A stretch of 64,000 nt of DNA, taken from assembly GCA_037355855.1 (NCBI GenBank), contig CM074766.1, forward strand, positions 3,472,001 through 3,536,000, given 5' to 3'. Both the position numbers and the translations under genes were made by a program. Of this stretch, positions 20,008-30,400 are shown piece by piece. Source of the stretch: Pseudo-nitzschia pungens. Lineage: Eukaryota > Bacillariophyta > Bacillariophyceae > Bacillariales > Bacillariaceae. Each line of letters begins with the position of its first letter. The stretch's first letter is position 1. The notes below the pieces were generated by a model. The model made no database searches and was not told where the DNA came from. It worked only from the letters and a program-made list of their open reading frames with translations.

Positions 20008-21730
20008 ACAATTTTGCAACGCGCAATTTTGTCCGACGTTCCGATGTTCCAGTACTTAAAACACGTAGATTTCTACACACAATTTCCCTTTGATATCTCC
20101 CTCACTTCTAAAGCTCCTACACCAACACCAAGCACTACACCTATTAACAGAGACCTCACCTATCTGATTCTGCTATTTCTTTGGCTGCTCCTTGCTTCCT
20201 TTGGTTGCTGTGGTTGCTTGTTTCCCCTTGCCGTTGGCGTCGGTCGATCGGGCAGCAACAACACGCAAAACAACAAGCAAAAGGACACATAATTTTCTAC
20301 AGCAAGCCCAGTATGAATCCTACAGCTGATTGTGTTTCGCTTCCGCTTCGTCTACGAGCTCGGTTTGTTTTTCGATCTGTTTTCAAGCTACCTTATTATT
20401 TAACGCTATACAGTCTTTCAAGCCCCTTAAGTGATATCCACTTAACGTTCTATATTCTTCAAGGTTCCTTGCTGAGTTTCCTAAGTCTTTTCAAGTTGAA
20501 GTTGTCGAACACATACATACCTCCCCTTCTAGAAGGTTTCTACTCGCTGATCCATAAGTATTTGCAAGTTCGCGCGAGCATATCTTCCAGTTTCCTCCCT
20601 CTTTTCAAGCCTACAGCCCCCTGCTCTTTAAGTTTCTATCACTTAAGAGCTTTCCTGTTTTCTAGCCAAGCCCCCTAGTCCCTAAGTATTTTCGCTTAAG
20701 GCTTCCCCTACTACATCTGTTTTCACGCCAAGACCAACCGATCCCTAAGTACCAGCTACTACCGCCCCTTGTTTTCAAGACTACAGTTTCTCTGGTCCCT
20801 AAGTGTTTGTGAGTTCCCTGATCCCTAAGTGTTTTCGCTATTAAGCAACCCCAACTTGAACTTCAAGTTCGACACTGTTTTCAGGACACAAGCCTCCCCT
20901 GGTCCCTAGGTCTTTCTACTAAAGCCCCTGTTTCCAAGCAAGCAGCTTCCCTGGTCCCTAAGTGTCTCGCTCAAGGTACCTGTTTTCAAGCCAATTGCCC
21001 CTGGATACTGTTTCTACCCATAATTCCTCCCCCTGTTTCCAAGCAGGCAGCTTCCCTGGTCTCTAAGTGTCTCGCTCAAGGCCCCTGTTTTCAAGCCAAT
21101 TGCCCCTGGATACTGTTTCCACTTATAAGTACTCGCGAGTTTGAACTTCAAGTTCTCTCCTGAGCCTTTTAAGTGTGCCCTGTCATTGATATCCCCGGGT
21201 CCCTAAGTGTTCCTACTAAAGCCCCTGTTTTCAAGGTACTAGCTTCCAGGTGGGCTGCTGTATTCCAATTCGAATCATATCTGATTTGAACTTTCCCCTA
21301 CACGAGTTGCACTAGCTTCCCTGGGGGGCTGCTGTATTTCAATTCAAATCATATCTGGTTCGAATTTGCATCTACACGATTTGCAGTAGTTAAAAAATTG
21401 TTCAAATTTGCACAATTTTCAAGCTACGAGTACGAGTATTTCATTTCAATTCGAATCATATCTGGTTCGAATTTGCATCTACACGATTTGCAGCAGTTGA
21501 AAATTGTTCAAAATTGCACAATTTTCTACGTGCACGATTTGCAGAAATTTTCAAGCCTACACGATTTGCAGAGTTTTGCGCGCAGAGTTTTGCGCTCCAA
21601 GTGTGAGACAATTTTTGCTCATTTTTTAGCAAAAATTGCTACCCCCAGCTGTACCTCTACATACAGGTAAACACTGACAGCCTACCAGCACCCAAGCTAA
21701 CACGCCTCTTAAGCCACTACCAGACCCACT
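20008..21730 (+). promoter_or_regulatory. 5' region of the plus-strand LINE
   Basis: Non-coding 1.7 kb upstream of ORF1. It contains many scattered copies of short words such as CCCTAAGTGT, TTCGCTTAAGG and CCCTGTTTTCAAGC, and near 21250-21550 repeated segments with ACACGATTTGCA and CAAATCATATCTG. LINE promoters are internal, so the promoter should lie here. The same blocks appear inverted at 37850-39384 and 53130-54567. Confidence 0.6.
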
Positions 21731-24607
21731 ATGACTATGCCTCCCCCCCCGCCAGCTTCCGGGCGCAAAAGGCCTCCCTTGCTTGCCACTCCTTCCAACA
21801 AACGCGCCTTTGTGGGGACTCCTTCACGCCAACCACCTGCTGGTTCCTCTGCTCTGGCCACCCCTTCTCCCCTTCCAGCCAGAGATTCCCCCCAGTTAGC
21901 CTCCTCTTCTGATGATGATATGTCCTTCACTTCTGCTGTGTCTATTGGTGAGCGTAATGATGTCGACATGAGCACACATCCATCAGGCACTGGGCAGTCC
22001 ATCCCTGGGCAGTCAGGCAGTGAGCAGTCTAGCAGTGGGCAGTCAGGTAGTGGACAGTCCGACAGTGGGAAGTCTAGCAGTGGGCAGTCAGGCAGTGGGC
22101 AGTCCAACAGTGGGACTTCTGGGGATGGCCAGTCAGGCTCTGAGCACTCAGACTCTAAGCACCCTCCTTCCAAGGTCTCTCCTTCCAAGTCTAGTCTGAA
22201 ACAAGCTACTCTTGCATTTCTTTCTGACACACCGTCTGCAGAACGAAATACTCTGCGACAGAAAGCCCTGGCCGCTGCCAACAAGGCTCACTCAGACTCC
22301 TTCCTCTGGTGCTTCTACGGTAAGGGGCCTTTTACTGGTCGTGCTTCCATTCCCACCCCTATCCAAACTCTTCGTAAAACTCCAGCAGGATCCCGGCTAT
22401 GGACTGGGTGTCCAAGCCCCACTCACTTCTTTAGCAAGAAAGATGGGAATGACAAGAAATCCATCCATGATGTCTGTCAGTCTGCCATCCCTCCAGCGTA
22501 TGCTCAAGCTTTTCCTGACCACCCTGCCTGGAGAACTGCTTCTGTGGAGTCCCTGGTTTCCCTTGCATCTATATGCTTTCAAGCCTCTGCAGACTGGACC
22601 AAGCAACCTTCTGGCCATGCTCTGAAGAGATGTCTTATTGGTTTGGCTAAGATGTCACCTGAGTGTTTTGAAACCTTGTACTGTGACGGCAACCTTTTGC
22701 CCAGCACTGAAGGCAAAGTTTGGTTGGCAGCTAACCAGGTACTTGGATCCCACTGGCATTTCAAGCAGAGGCCGCCCGCTCCTGCTCCTGCAGCAGGGGG
22801 TGTTGCTTCCAGCTCCAGATCAGTATCCTTTCTTCCTGGTCTAGGTGATGCCACTGTGTTGTCCTCTTCTGATGGGCATTTTCTCCAGCGCCGAGGGGTC
22901 TGCTCTAGTGATTCAAGGGCTCCAGTAGATGTCACTGAAGGCTCCAAGTGTTCTCACAGTTCATATGTTACACTTTCCCTTCCCCGGCTCATTTCTCAAC
23001 ACCCTGGGGAGCTGTATGATGAACTGCTTAAGTCTCTCAAGGAAGCCCTGGAATTGCTCTGGAAAGTTGACAAGCGCCTGGTGCTCTATGTTTTTCCTTC
23101 CAGAGCTAGGCTCAACCCCAAAGCCAAGCCTGTCACCAAGATGTGGACTACCTTCCCCGACAGAAAAACTTTGGAATTGTATGTCGCTCAGCTGTGGCTT
23201 TGCAGCAGAACTGCCCCCCATTTAAGGTTCTTTGTTGGGCACAGCGTTTCTGTGAAGACCCTCCTGTCTACACCTTTGCTTCAGAGACTCAGGGATCGTG
23301 ACATGGACTTGAAGTATGATCACATCCTGGCTCCAGTTATTGTCACCTGTGGTTTCCTCCTTGGATCCTACATGCAGAGTTTTGATCTTGATCACTACAA
23401 TGCATTGCTTCAGACCCATCCCAGGTTTCAAGCCTTTCCTATTTCTGTTATCCAGAAGAACATCAGCCTGGACAACTCCAGAGCCCCTGATCCAAATCCT
23501 GTCTCCGCTGCTCATGTCCTTTGTGATGCTACCAAGCGAGCCCAAACTGTCAAGCTGCTCAAAGGTCAGTTCAACAGGTGCAAGCCTTCTGACATTGCAT
23601 CCCTTCCTGATGGTAAATTCTACAAGTTTATTGAGACAGCCACCAACCCATCTGACAGGCCCCTCCCTCCCTCCAAGCTCAAGACTGTGAAACAAGCCAA
23701 GTACCGACAGTCCAAGTTTATTGCAAGCCATGAGACTGCTCCTGTTCTGGGTGTTGTTGATCTTGATCTTCCTGTTGATTTGGGACAGGGCTTGGGTTTG
23801 AAGACTTTGCGCCGAGTGTTAATGGGTATACGAACCCGTGACAATTGGTCCTGGCCCCTGTTCCTGTCAGTTGATACTAGCTCCTACCGGGGTGAAATTC
23901 TTGCATTGTACAACACCACCACCAAGGCTGAAGCCATGGCCATGCTGTCTTTCCTGCCTATTTTTCTGGAAGCACAGTATGGTTCATGTGTTCGACAGTG
24001 GTTCTCTTCTGAGTGCCTGACTGAAATGGAAGCCTTCCACTGGGATGAAACTGCCAAATGTGTTGTGGAAACTGCTCCTGCTGCTGACCAGATACAGGAT
24101 GATTCTCTTCCCTTTTTTGGTGATGGTGATGCAAGGGATTGGGAATTTGTTGATGATGATTTGTCAGTTGACCTTGCGCCAGACCTTACTTTTGATCTGG
24201 ATTTGCACTTCAACCTCCAAGCACGTGCTGACAGTGGTGGTGGTGGATTTGATGATTCCCAATCCATGGATACTCTAGCCACTGGTACCTCTAACCTCAC
24301 TGCCGCTCAGGCTCCAACTACTGCTGCTCAGGCTACAACTACTCAGGGTTCTGCAGATGGTGCATCTCCCTCTATCTCTTTGCCTGGTGCTTCCCCTACT
24401 GAGGGTCATGCTGGCCAGCCTGTAGACAAACCTGGTGTTGGGGATGAAGTGGCCTCTTCTTTGCAGGTTGGTGTGGCTGCCATTGCCTTTTCTCCTAACA
24501 CTGATGCTAGTGTCAGTGATTTGAGCCATGCCAATGTCTCCACCAAATCAGCTCCGGCAACTCTTTCTTCCGTGCGACAGACTCGGTTTCCTTCTGATCA
24601 TGGTTAG
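21731..24607 (+). CDS. LINE ORF1 protein, 958 residues
   Basis: Open from ATG 21731 to TAG 24605-24607 without a break. The N-terminus is basic and proline-rich (GRKRPPLLATPSNKRAF). Residues of about 90-140 form a Ser-Gly-Gln repeat tract with units like SGSGQS. A long central part (about 165 to 700) is conserved with the minus-strand copies. The C-terminus is acidic (DDDLSVDLAPDLTFDLDLHF) and then Ala/Thr/Ser-rich. No CCHC zinc knuckle or known RNA-binding domain is visible. By position it should be the ORF1 nucleic-acid-binding protein of the retrotransposon, but that is inference. The stop overlaps the ORF2 start by eight bases. Confidence 0.7.
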   Translation: MTMPPPPPASGRKRPPLLATPSNKRAFVGTPSRQPPAGSSALATPSPLPARDSPQLASSSDDDMSFTSAVSIGERNDVDMSTHPSGTGQSIPGQSGSEQSSSGQSGSGQSDSGKSSSGQSGSGQSNSGTSGDGQSGSEHSDSKHPPSKVSPSKSSLKQATLAFLSDTPSAERNTLRQKALAAANKAHSDSFLWCFYGKGPFTGRASIPTPIQTLRKTPAGSRLWTGCPSPTHFFSKKDGNDKKSIHDVCQSAIPPAYAQAFPDHPAWRTASVESLVSLASICFQASADWTKQPSGHALKRCLIGLAKMSPECFETLYCDGNLLPSTEGKVWLAANQVLGSHWHFKQRPPAPAPAAGGVASSSRSVSFLPGLGDATVLSSSDGHFLQRRGVCSSDSRAPVDVTEGSKCSHSSYVTLSLPRLISQHPGELYDELLKSLKEALELLWKVDKRLVLYVFPSRARLNPKAKPVTKMWTTFPDRKTLELYVAQLWLCSRTAPHLRFFVGHSVSVKTLLSTPLLQRLRDRDMDLKYDHILAPVIVTCGFLLGSYMQSFDLDHYNALLQTHPRFQAFPISVIQKNISLDNSRAPDPNPVSAAHVLCDATKRAQTVKLLKGQFNRCKPSDIASLPDGKFYKFIETATNPSDRPLPPSKLKTVKQAKYRQSKFIASHETAPVLGVVDLDLPVDLGQGLGLKTLRRVLMGIRTRDNWSWPLFLSVDTSSYRGEILALYNTTTKAEAMAMLSFLPIFLEAQYGSCVRQWFSSECLTEMEAFHWDETAKCVVETAPAADQIQDDSLPFFGDGDARDWEFVDDDLSVDLAPDLTFDLDLHFNLQARADSGGGGFDDSQSMDTLATGTSNLTAAQAPTTAAQATTTQGSADGASPSISLPGASPTEGHAGQPVDKPGVGDEVASSLQVGVAAIAFSPNTDASVSDLSHANVSTKSAPATLSSVRQTRFPSDHG

Positions 24608-26870
24608 ATCTTCTGGTATGGGGTCTGATGGGATGCCTTCCACTCCAAATCCCATCAGTGCTTCTCCCGGTTCTTCCCTTCCCCCCTCTGACTCTCTCCC
24701 TGATTCTCACTTTGTCCAATTAACTCTTCATGGAGACTCTCTTGCTGCTAAGGATTCTGATAGTTTTGGACATCCTTTTCCTGAAGCTCCATCATCCAAT
24801 TCCACCATCATCACATTCCAAAACATTGGGCCTCAGCGCAGAGCTGCTTTTATGTCCAGGTCCAGGCACAACTCCCATCAATTTGTCAAGAGCAACGCCA
24901 GTGTGGCGCTTTTTGCTGAGCATTGTTTGAATGAGTCCAAACTCCTGCCCTGTGACCTTTTCAACCGGCGCATGAAGAATGTCTGCCCTTCCAGTTTTTC
25001 CTATCTTGCCAACAACAAGCATGAAGCTTCTGACTGCACATGGCTTCAGCCTGGAGGCACAGGTTTTTCCATTGACCAATTGTTCAGTTCCCACAAGGTT
25101 GCTCATGGGGCTGATCCTTCTGGTCTTGGAAGGTGGTCCTTTGTCAAATTCCAGGGCAAGGATGGATACACTGTTACCATGTTTTCTGCCTACTGCCCTG
25201 TTGAAAATGACAGGGATCTTGGCTCAGTTTGGAACCAACAGTACTGTTACTTTCAAGCAGCCGAGAATCTTTTCAGTCCCAATCCATGCATCCTTTTTCA
25301 CAGGGATTTGACTGCTGCCCTTCAGGTTTGCCTAGGGGCAGGTGACCAGGTCATCCTTGGGATTGATCAAAATGCTGACGTTCGGACTGATGGCTTGTCT
25401 TCTGAGCTAAAGGCTTTTGGTTTCAGAGAGGCTATTCTTACCCTTCATTCTCAGTCTTCTCCTCCTGCCACCCAACAGAAACACTACCAGAACACCAATA
25501 GATGCCATTTGGATCTCTGAGAATGTTGATGTTCTCAGGGCAGGGTATTGTCCCTTTGGTGGTGCCCAGGGTATGGAATCTGACCATCGAATGCTCTGGA
25601 TTGAAGTCTGTAATGGCAGCATCATGGGCAAACATCTGCCACCTCCTGTGCGCCTCTCTCTGTCCAAACTCCGGTCCTCTCACCCTCATCTGCGTCAACG
25701 GTATTTCAAGCGTGTGAGGCACAGCTTTCTCAAGGCTGGCGTGTTTTCTCTCCAAGCTAAGCTGGAGCAACTGCTGGCTCAGTATCAGTCTGGGGACATT
25801 TCTGTGCGCGCTGATCTCATCAATACATACGAAGTCCTCCATGATACCTCCACCTCTCTCAGACTTTCTGTTGAACAAAATCTCTGCCACACTCGAGCTG
25901 GTTTGGTTCCATGGTCACCAAAGCTGCAAGTTTATCGTGATACAATTGACTTTTGGAGGCGTGTTGTTAAGTTGAGGCAGGGTGTGTCCACCAGTCATAC
26001 TGTTTTGAAAAGGTTGGCCTGCAAGCTTTCTCTCTACAAAGGAGAACACAGTGACCTTTCCAGTGCTCTCCTCCATCTGAAACAAGCTTACAAGCAATAC
26101 CGGGCAGTGAAGAAATTGGCCCCCTCATGGAGAGACTCCTTCAATCAAGGCCTGGTGGATGCACTTCTTGCTGAAGGCAAGCCCCACAACCAGAGTGCTT
26201 CCCAGATCCGTGCCAGGATGCGCAGGGAATGGCTTCAAAGAGAGCTTGGCCTTGTTGCTAGGTCTATTCGGGGACGTGTCAACAAGTCAGCAGTCTTGAG
26301 AGCTATTGCAGTTGGCCATGATGGTGTTGAACAGGTCTTGGAGTCCCAGTCTACTATGGTTCCAGCTATGGCTGAATCCAATGTGCGGTGTCAACAACAG
26401 TGTCTCGGCACTCCTTCCATGACTCCCTCCTTTATTCAAGACTTTGGATACCTCGGCACAGCCCATGCTTCTGCTCAAGTTCTTGCTGGCACATACATTA
26501 CTCTGCCTTCCACTGACAAGTACCTTTCTGAATTTCTTTCCTGTCTCAAAGTCCCTGACTCTATACTGAGTTTGCCCCCCTTTGACTATTCAGTGTGTCC
26601 AGCTGACAATGCTGCCGCCTGGAAACGCCAGAGGGAATGCACAGCCAGTGAGCCTTCTAGTTTGAGCTTTGCACACCACAAGGCATTTGCCCTTGATACA
26701 CAGTTGAACAAGTTTGACACTCTCCTGAGATCAGTCCCATTGATTGTTGGCTTCTCTCCTTCAGCTTGGCAGGTCATCACTGATGTTGAGATCTTCAAGA
26801 AACCTGGTGAATATAGAGTGGATAAGATGAGGCTTATCCAGTTGATGTCTCCTGAGTTCCAGATCAACAA
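24600..26870 (+). pseudogene. LINE ORF2 N-terminal part with frameshift
   Basis: The start codon ATG 24600-24602 lies inside ATGGTTAG, overlapping the ORF1 stop. The first 300 or so codons show an APE-like endonuclease: IITFQNIGPQ, VALFAEH, GGTGFSIDQLF, FSAYCPVEND and GIDQNADVRTD. Near 25474-25482 two bases are missing relative to the copy at 32130-32140 (CACCCAAC against CACTCACAAC). The frame then changes, and TPIDAIWISENVDV and ESDHRMLWIEV follow in the other frame. The element is cut at 26870 before the RT core and continues at 54615. Confidence 0.88.
26853..26870. repeat. Target-site duplication of the minus-strand block, left copy
   Basis: TGAGTTCCAGATCAACAA is repeated exactly at 54597-54614. 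Plus-strand LINE ORF2 reads continuously from this point into 54615, which shows that the whole 27.7-kb interval was inserted here or built from an insertion here. Confidence 0.93.
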
Positions 26871-27413
26871 TAATAATAATATACGTATTTAAATAACTTT
26901 AATCACCAAAGGTGAAACTAAATTACTCAGTCTGTAACCAGACTTTAACGTCGCCTCCATCATAGAGTCAGGACCCCAAGTGGTAGAACGACAAATTTTC
27001 AAACAAACCTTGAACATCAAGCAGGGAAAAAGACAAACAAGTCCCACAAAATAGGGACTTGAGAGAAAGTGAGATGGGAATGGAGATATTGGGATAAGAT
27101 CCAGTATCAAAAGGTAAATGACAGGATGAGAAGCAGGAACAGAAGACAAAACCAAGGTACAAAGTGTAATCAACCCTAAGGTCCAGTAAGCCAGGCTCTG
27201 AGGAGAGCAGCCTCTCGTTGATATGGCTGCACTGGTTGGACAGGTGCTGCATATTGCTTTCCTGGCAAGGTGGATGGTTGCAAGCCACTGCCTCTTGGCA
27301 GTCAGGGTGTAACCTTGTAGAACTTGGAAAGGGGTTTGTAACAGGGAGTGTGACTGGGGAAGTGCACCAGCTGCACCAATTGCCAATTCAGAGGAGATGG
27401 AAGCATCAAGAGA
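26871..27413 (-). other. LINE 3' UTR and ORF2 tail behind a premature stop
   Basis: On the minus strand this holds the last part of ORF2 after the early stop at 27414, the family stop position near 27170, and a 3' UTR with AGTCTGGTTACAGACT and TCACCTTTGGTGA just before the tail at 26871-26882. ORF2 similarity continues past the early stop, so the stop is a mutation. Confidence 0.75.
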
Positions 27414-30400
27414 TTAGTGTTGTTCAGCCTCAAGGGTACCCCCAGGACCATGGAGTCGTTCATTCCTATAGGTCCAAAGATCCCAGGAGGTGAGAAAGAA
27501 CTGATGGATGATAGCTGTAGCCCAACGTCTGGGGGAGCGCTTGCTTCCAATGTGGGAGTAGTAGTCAGCCTGGATTTGGTACCAGCGAGGAGACCACCTA
27601 CCAAGAAGCCAGTTGTGCCAACCAATTGTCCTCTGTGCTCTGACAGCAGAAGCAATTGCAAGGGAGTAGGATGATGGATAGATGTGCTGGCCCTTCCGAA
27701 CTCTGGTGAGAAGATCCACAATGGCAGCAACCAATGATGGATCAGTTTGTTCAACTTCAAGCCGCTGCTGCAGTGGTCCCGTGAAGGCAGACACACTGTG
27801 CTGTACTGCCCCAGTGTCCTTGCAGGAGAGCACATGAGAAACCTTCTCGTTGTCTGCATCACACAATGGGCACCTGGAGTGATCCTGATACTGGTAGTGA
27901 AGGAGTTGGTTGCCAACACCAATGCATCCAGAAGCAAATTTGACAAACCACCTTTGCATGCCAGGAGGTAGACGCTTGAAGGCAGACAGATGGGCACACC
28001 AATGGATGGAACTCAAAACAGGTTGTGGAATGGGAATATCATGGTGGGTCTGCCAATATTGAAGAAGAGGAGGACCCGAAATGGCAACATGCAAAGCATT
28101 CTGATCAAACCTTGAACATTTGCTTCCATTGAGAGAAAATGCCCAAGGCTCAAACACAAGTCTGGGATAGTGATGGGCAGAAGCTCTATGGACAGAGAGA
28201 AATACCTTTGCCATGCTGTCAACCTGATGATTGCGAAGGGCCCACCAATCAAGAAAGATTCCAGCTTGATGTCCCTGAACCCACTGAAAGTGCACAGAGA
28301 TTGGCAGGGCAGAAATCATGTTTCTGATGACATAAACATAATCAAAAGACTTCTGGGAAATAACCAAAGGCCAAGATCCCTGAGCCTGTTTGAGAGTTGT
28401 GTCACCATCCAGGGCAATGGTGATAGAGCCAGAAGCAATATCAAAGATACTCACCAGAGCAGTGCAACAGGTGAGAACCCCAATGATACCTGCCAGTTCA
28501 CTCCTGTAGGATGACTGTTCCTCAGGGGATCCACTGACAAAATTACAGCCAGTGAGGAACAATGAAGCAGACTTGGCGGAGGTATTGGGTGACAGAATGA
28601 AAGCAGAAGTTCCTCTGAGAAGTTCCGGATCAAATGAACCATCGCAGACAGCACTGGCAGTACCACTCTGAATAGCATCAACAAGGTGCTGACAGCCAGC
28701 CTGTGGTAGAGAATATTTGTGGAGAAGTACTCTTGGAGACTCACAGAGTGCATCAAAGGCATCTGCCGGGGAGTCTGGAAGAGAATCAAATGGATTGTAC
28801 TCCAGAGGATCCATGTCAGGAGGTTCAGAAACAAAGGCTGAGGACCCAACAATGCGTACAACTTGGCCACAAATAACAGGGCAGACAAGCACATCAGCGC
28901 AGGCTGGTTTGTCAGAAAGGATTTCAGCAGTGACCCTGTATCTGCCCCTGCCTTGGGAGATGCTCACCATCCAGCCATTAGAATTTTTGAAGAATATTCT
29001 ATTGGTGGATAGAGACATAAACCAAGGCCAAAGAGAAGCCGTCTGGGGAGAGAGCCAATGCCCAAGATGAAAAGAAGGAGCCAGTGCCCTGGCTGCAGGG
29101 GGTGGACAGGGGGGAAGAAAACTGGTCTGAAGAGCTTTAGTCCATAAGCGCTGTGCTGCTGGAGGCCAAGATGGAGGACATCTCGGCCAGTCAAGATGAT
29201 CCCTCAAGTGATTGGAGGATGTCAGCTGGAAAGCCATGGGAGAGAGTCTTTTCCCATCTGGAGTACAAATGTCAGCAAGAGAGATAGCCTTGAGTGACAT
29301 GCGCATGTGATTCAAGAGGGACAAGTCAGCACCTCTGAAGCCAGCGTTGACAAAGGCTTGCATGAGATAGCAGTCATTGGAACGTAGCAGGGGAAGATCT
29401 GGGAAGTCTTCAAACAAGCTCACAGGGTGAACAGAGAAAAACTTCCACACATGTTTGTACCAGCAAGGAGTGACGTAGGAAGCAAAAGGATGATATGGTG
29501 TGACACCAAGATGGAGAGGAATGCCAAGTTCGAGCCGTAGAGACTCAGCAGTTAGCCTGAGAATCCTACCAGTTTGGGAGGACCTGACAGATTCCTGAAA
29601 GAGAGTGGCAATATGACTGAACTCTTGGAGGAGGTAGGGATGAATGAAACCAAAGCCTTGATAGAGGGAAGGACCATAGAATACATGTCTGGGAAATGTC
29701 CGCGACATCCCTGCTTTATTCAGCACAGGAACAAGTGCTGGGTGAATGATCTTCGTCCAGGTGGCCTCATCAAGTTGCGTGACAGGCATGGGGTATTCAA
29801 CAGACTTCATGAAAGAATACTTGAAGGTGTAGAGGGATGCCCTCTTCTCACACTTGGAAGCCTTGAGCTGAGAGCCAAAAGACTGAGACTGGGACTGCAT
29901 GTGAGCAATCTGTGCTTCCTCATTGCCATCCATGGAGATAAAAACCCCAAGGGTCTTGTCAGCATGGTCAACTTCAAACCGATCCAGGGTAGCTCGATTG
30001 CCATTCTTGTCAGCAACAGAGAAGTCACCGGGCATGTCAGCAATGGAGCGATAGTCCCAACCGGATCCATTCCATTTGAAATCAATCAAATAACAGAAGG
30101 ATTTGGCAGGTTCAATAGCACCACCAGTGGCAATAATCCCTCCAGCCCATCGGTCAAGAGCTTCCTGAAAATCAACAGCCAATTCCTCACCAGATGTTGA
30201 GGAATCAGAGCCAGCACAAAACAAATCTGTGTCATCCACAAAGGCAAAACCCACAAGAGAAACCAGTTGCAGTGACAATGAAGTGATAAGATGGACACCA
30301 TGCCCAGCCTGTTGCATCATTCGGAAGACAATTGTTGACACCAAAGCCCAAAGAGTTGGACCAATACCATTGCCTTGGCCACAGCCACTGAGAGGAACAG

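Larger units (their letters stand above)
20006..26870 (+). mobile_element. Family A LINE, plus strand, 5' portion (split copy)
   Basis: Begins with the family 5' terminus (ACAATTTTGCAACGCGC at about 20008) inside the minus-strand LINE. It contains a 1.7-kb 5' region, ORF1, and ORF2 up to the start of the reverse transcriptase. At 26870 it is interrupted by a minus-strand block with an 18-bp target duplication, and resumes at 54615. It is inactive, because ORF2 has a frameshift and the 3' part is missing. Confidence 0.88.
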
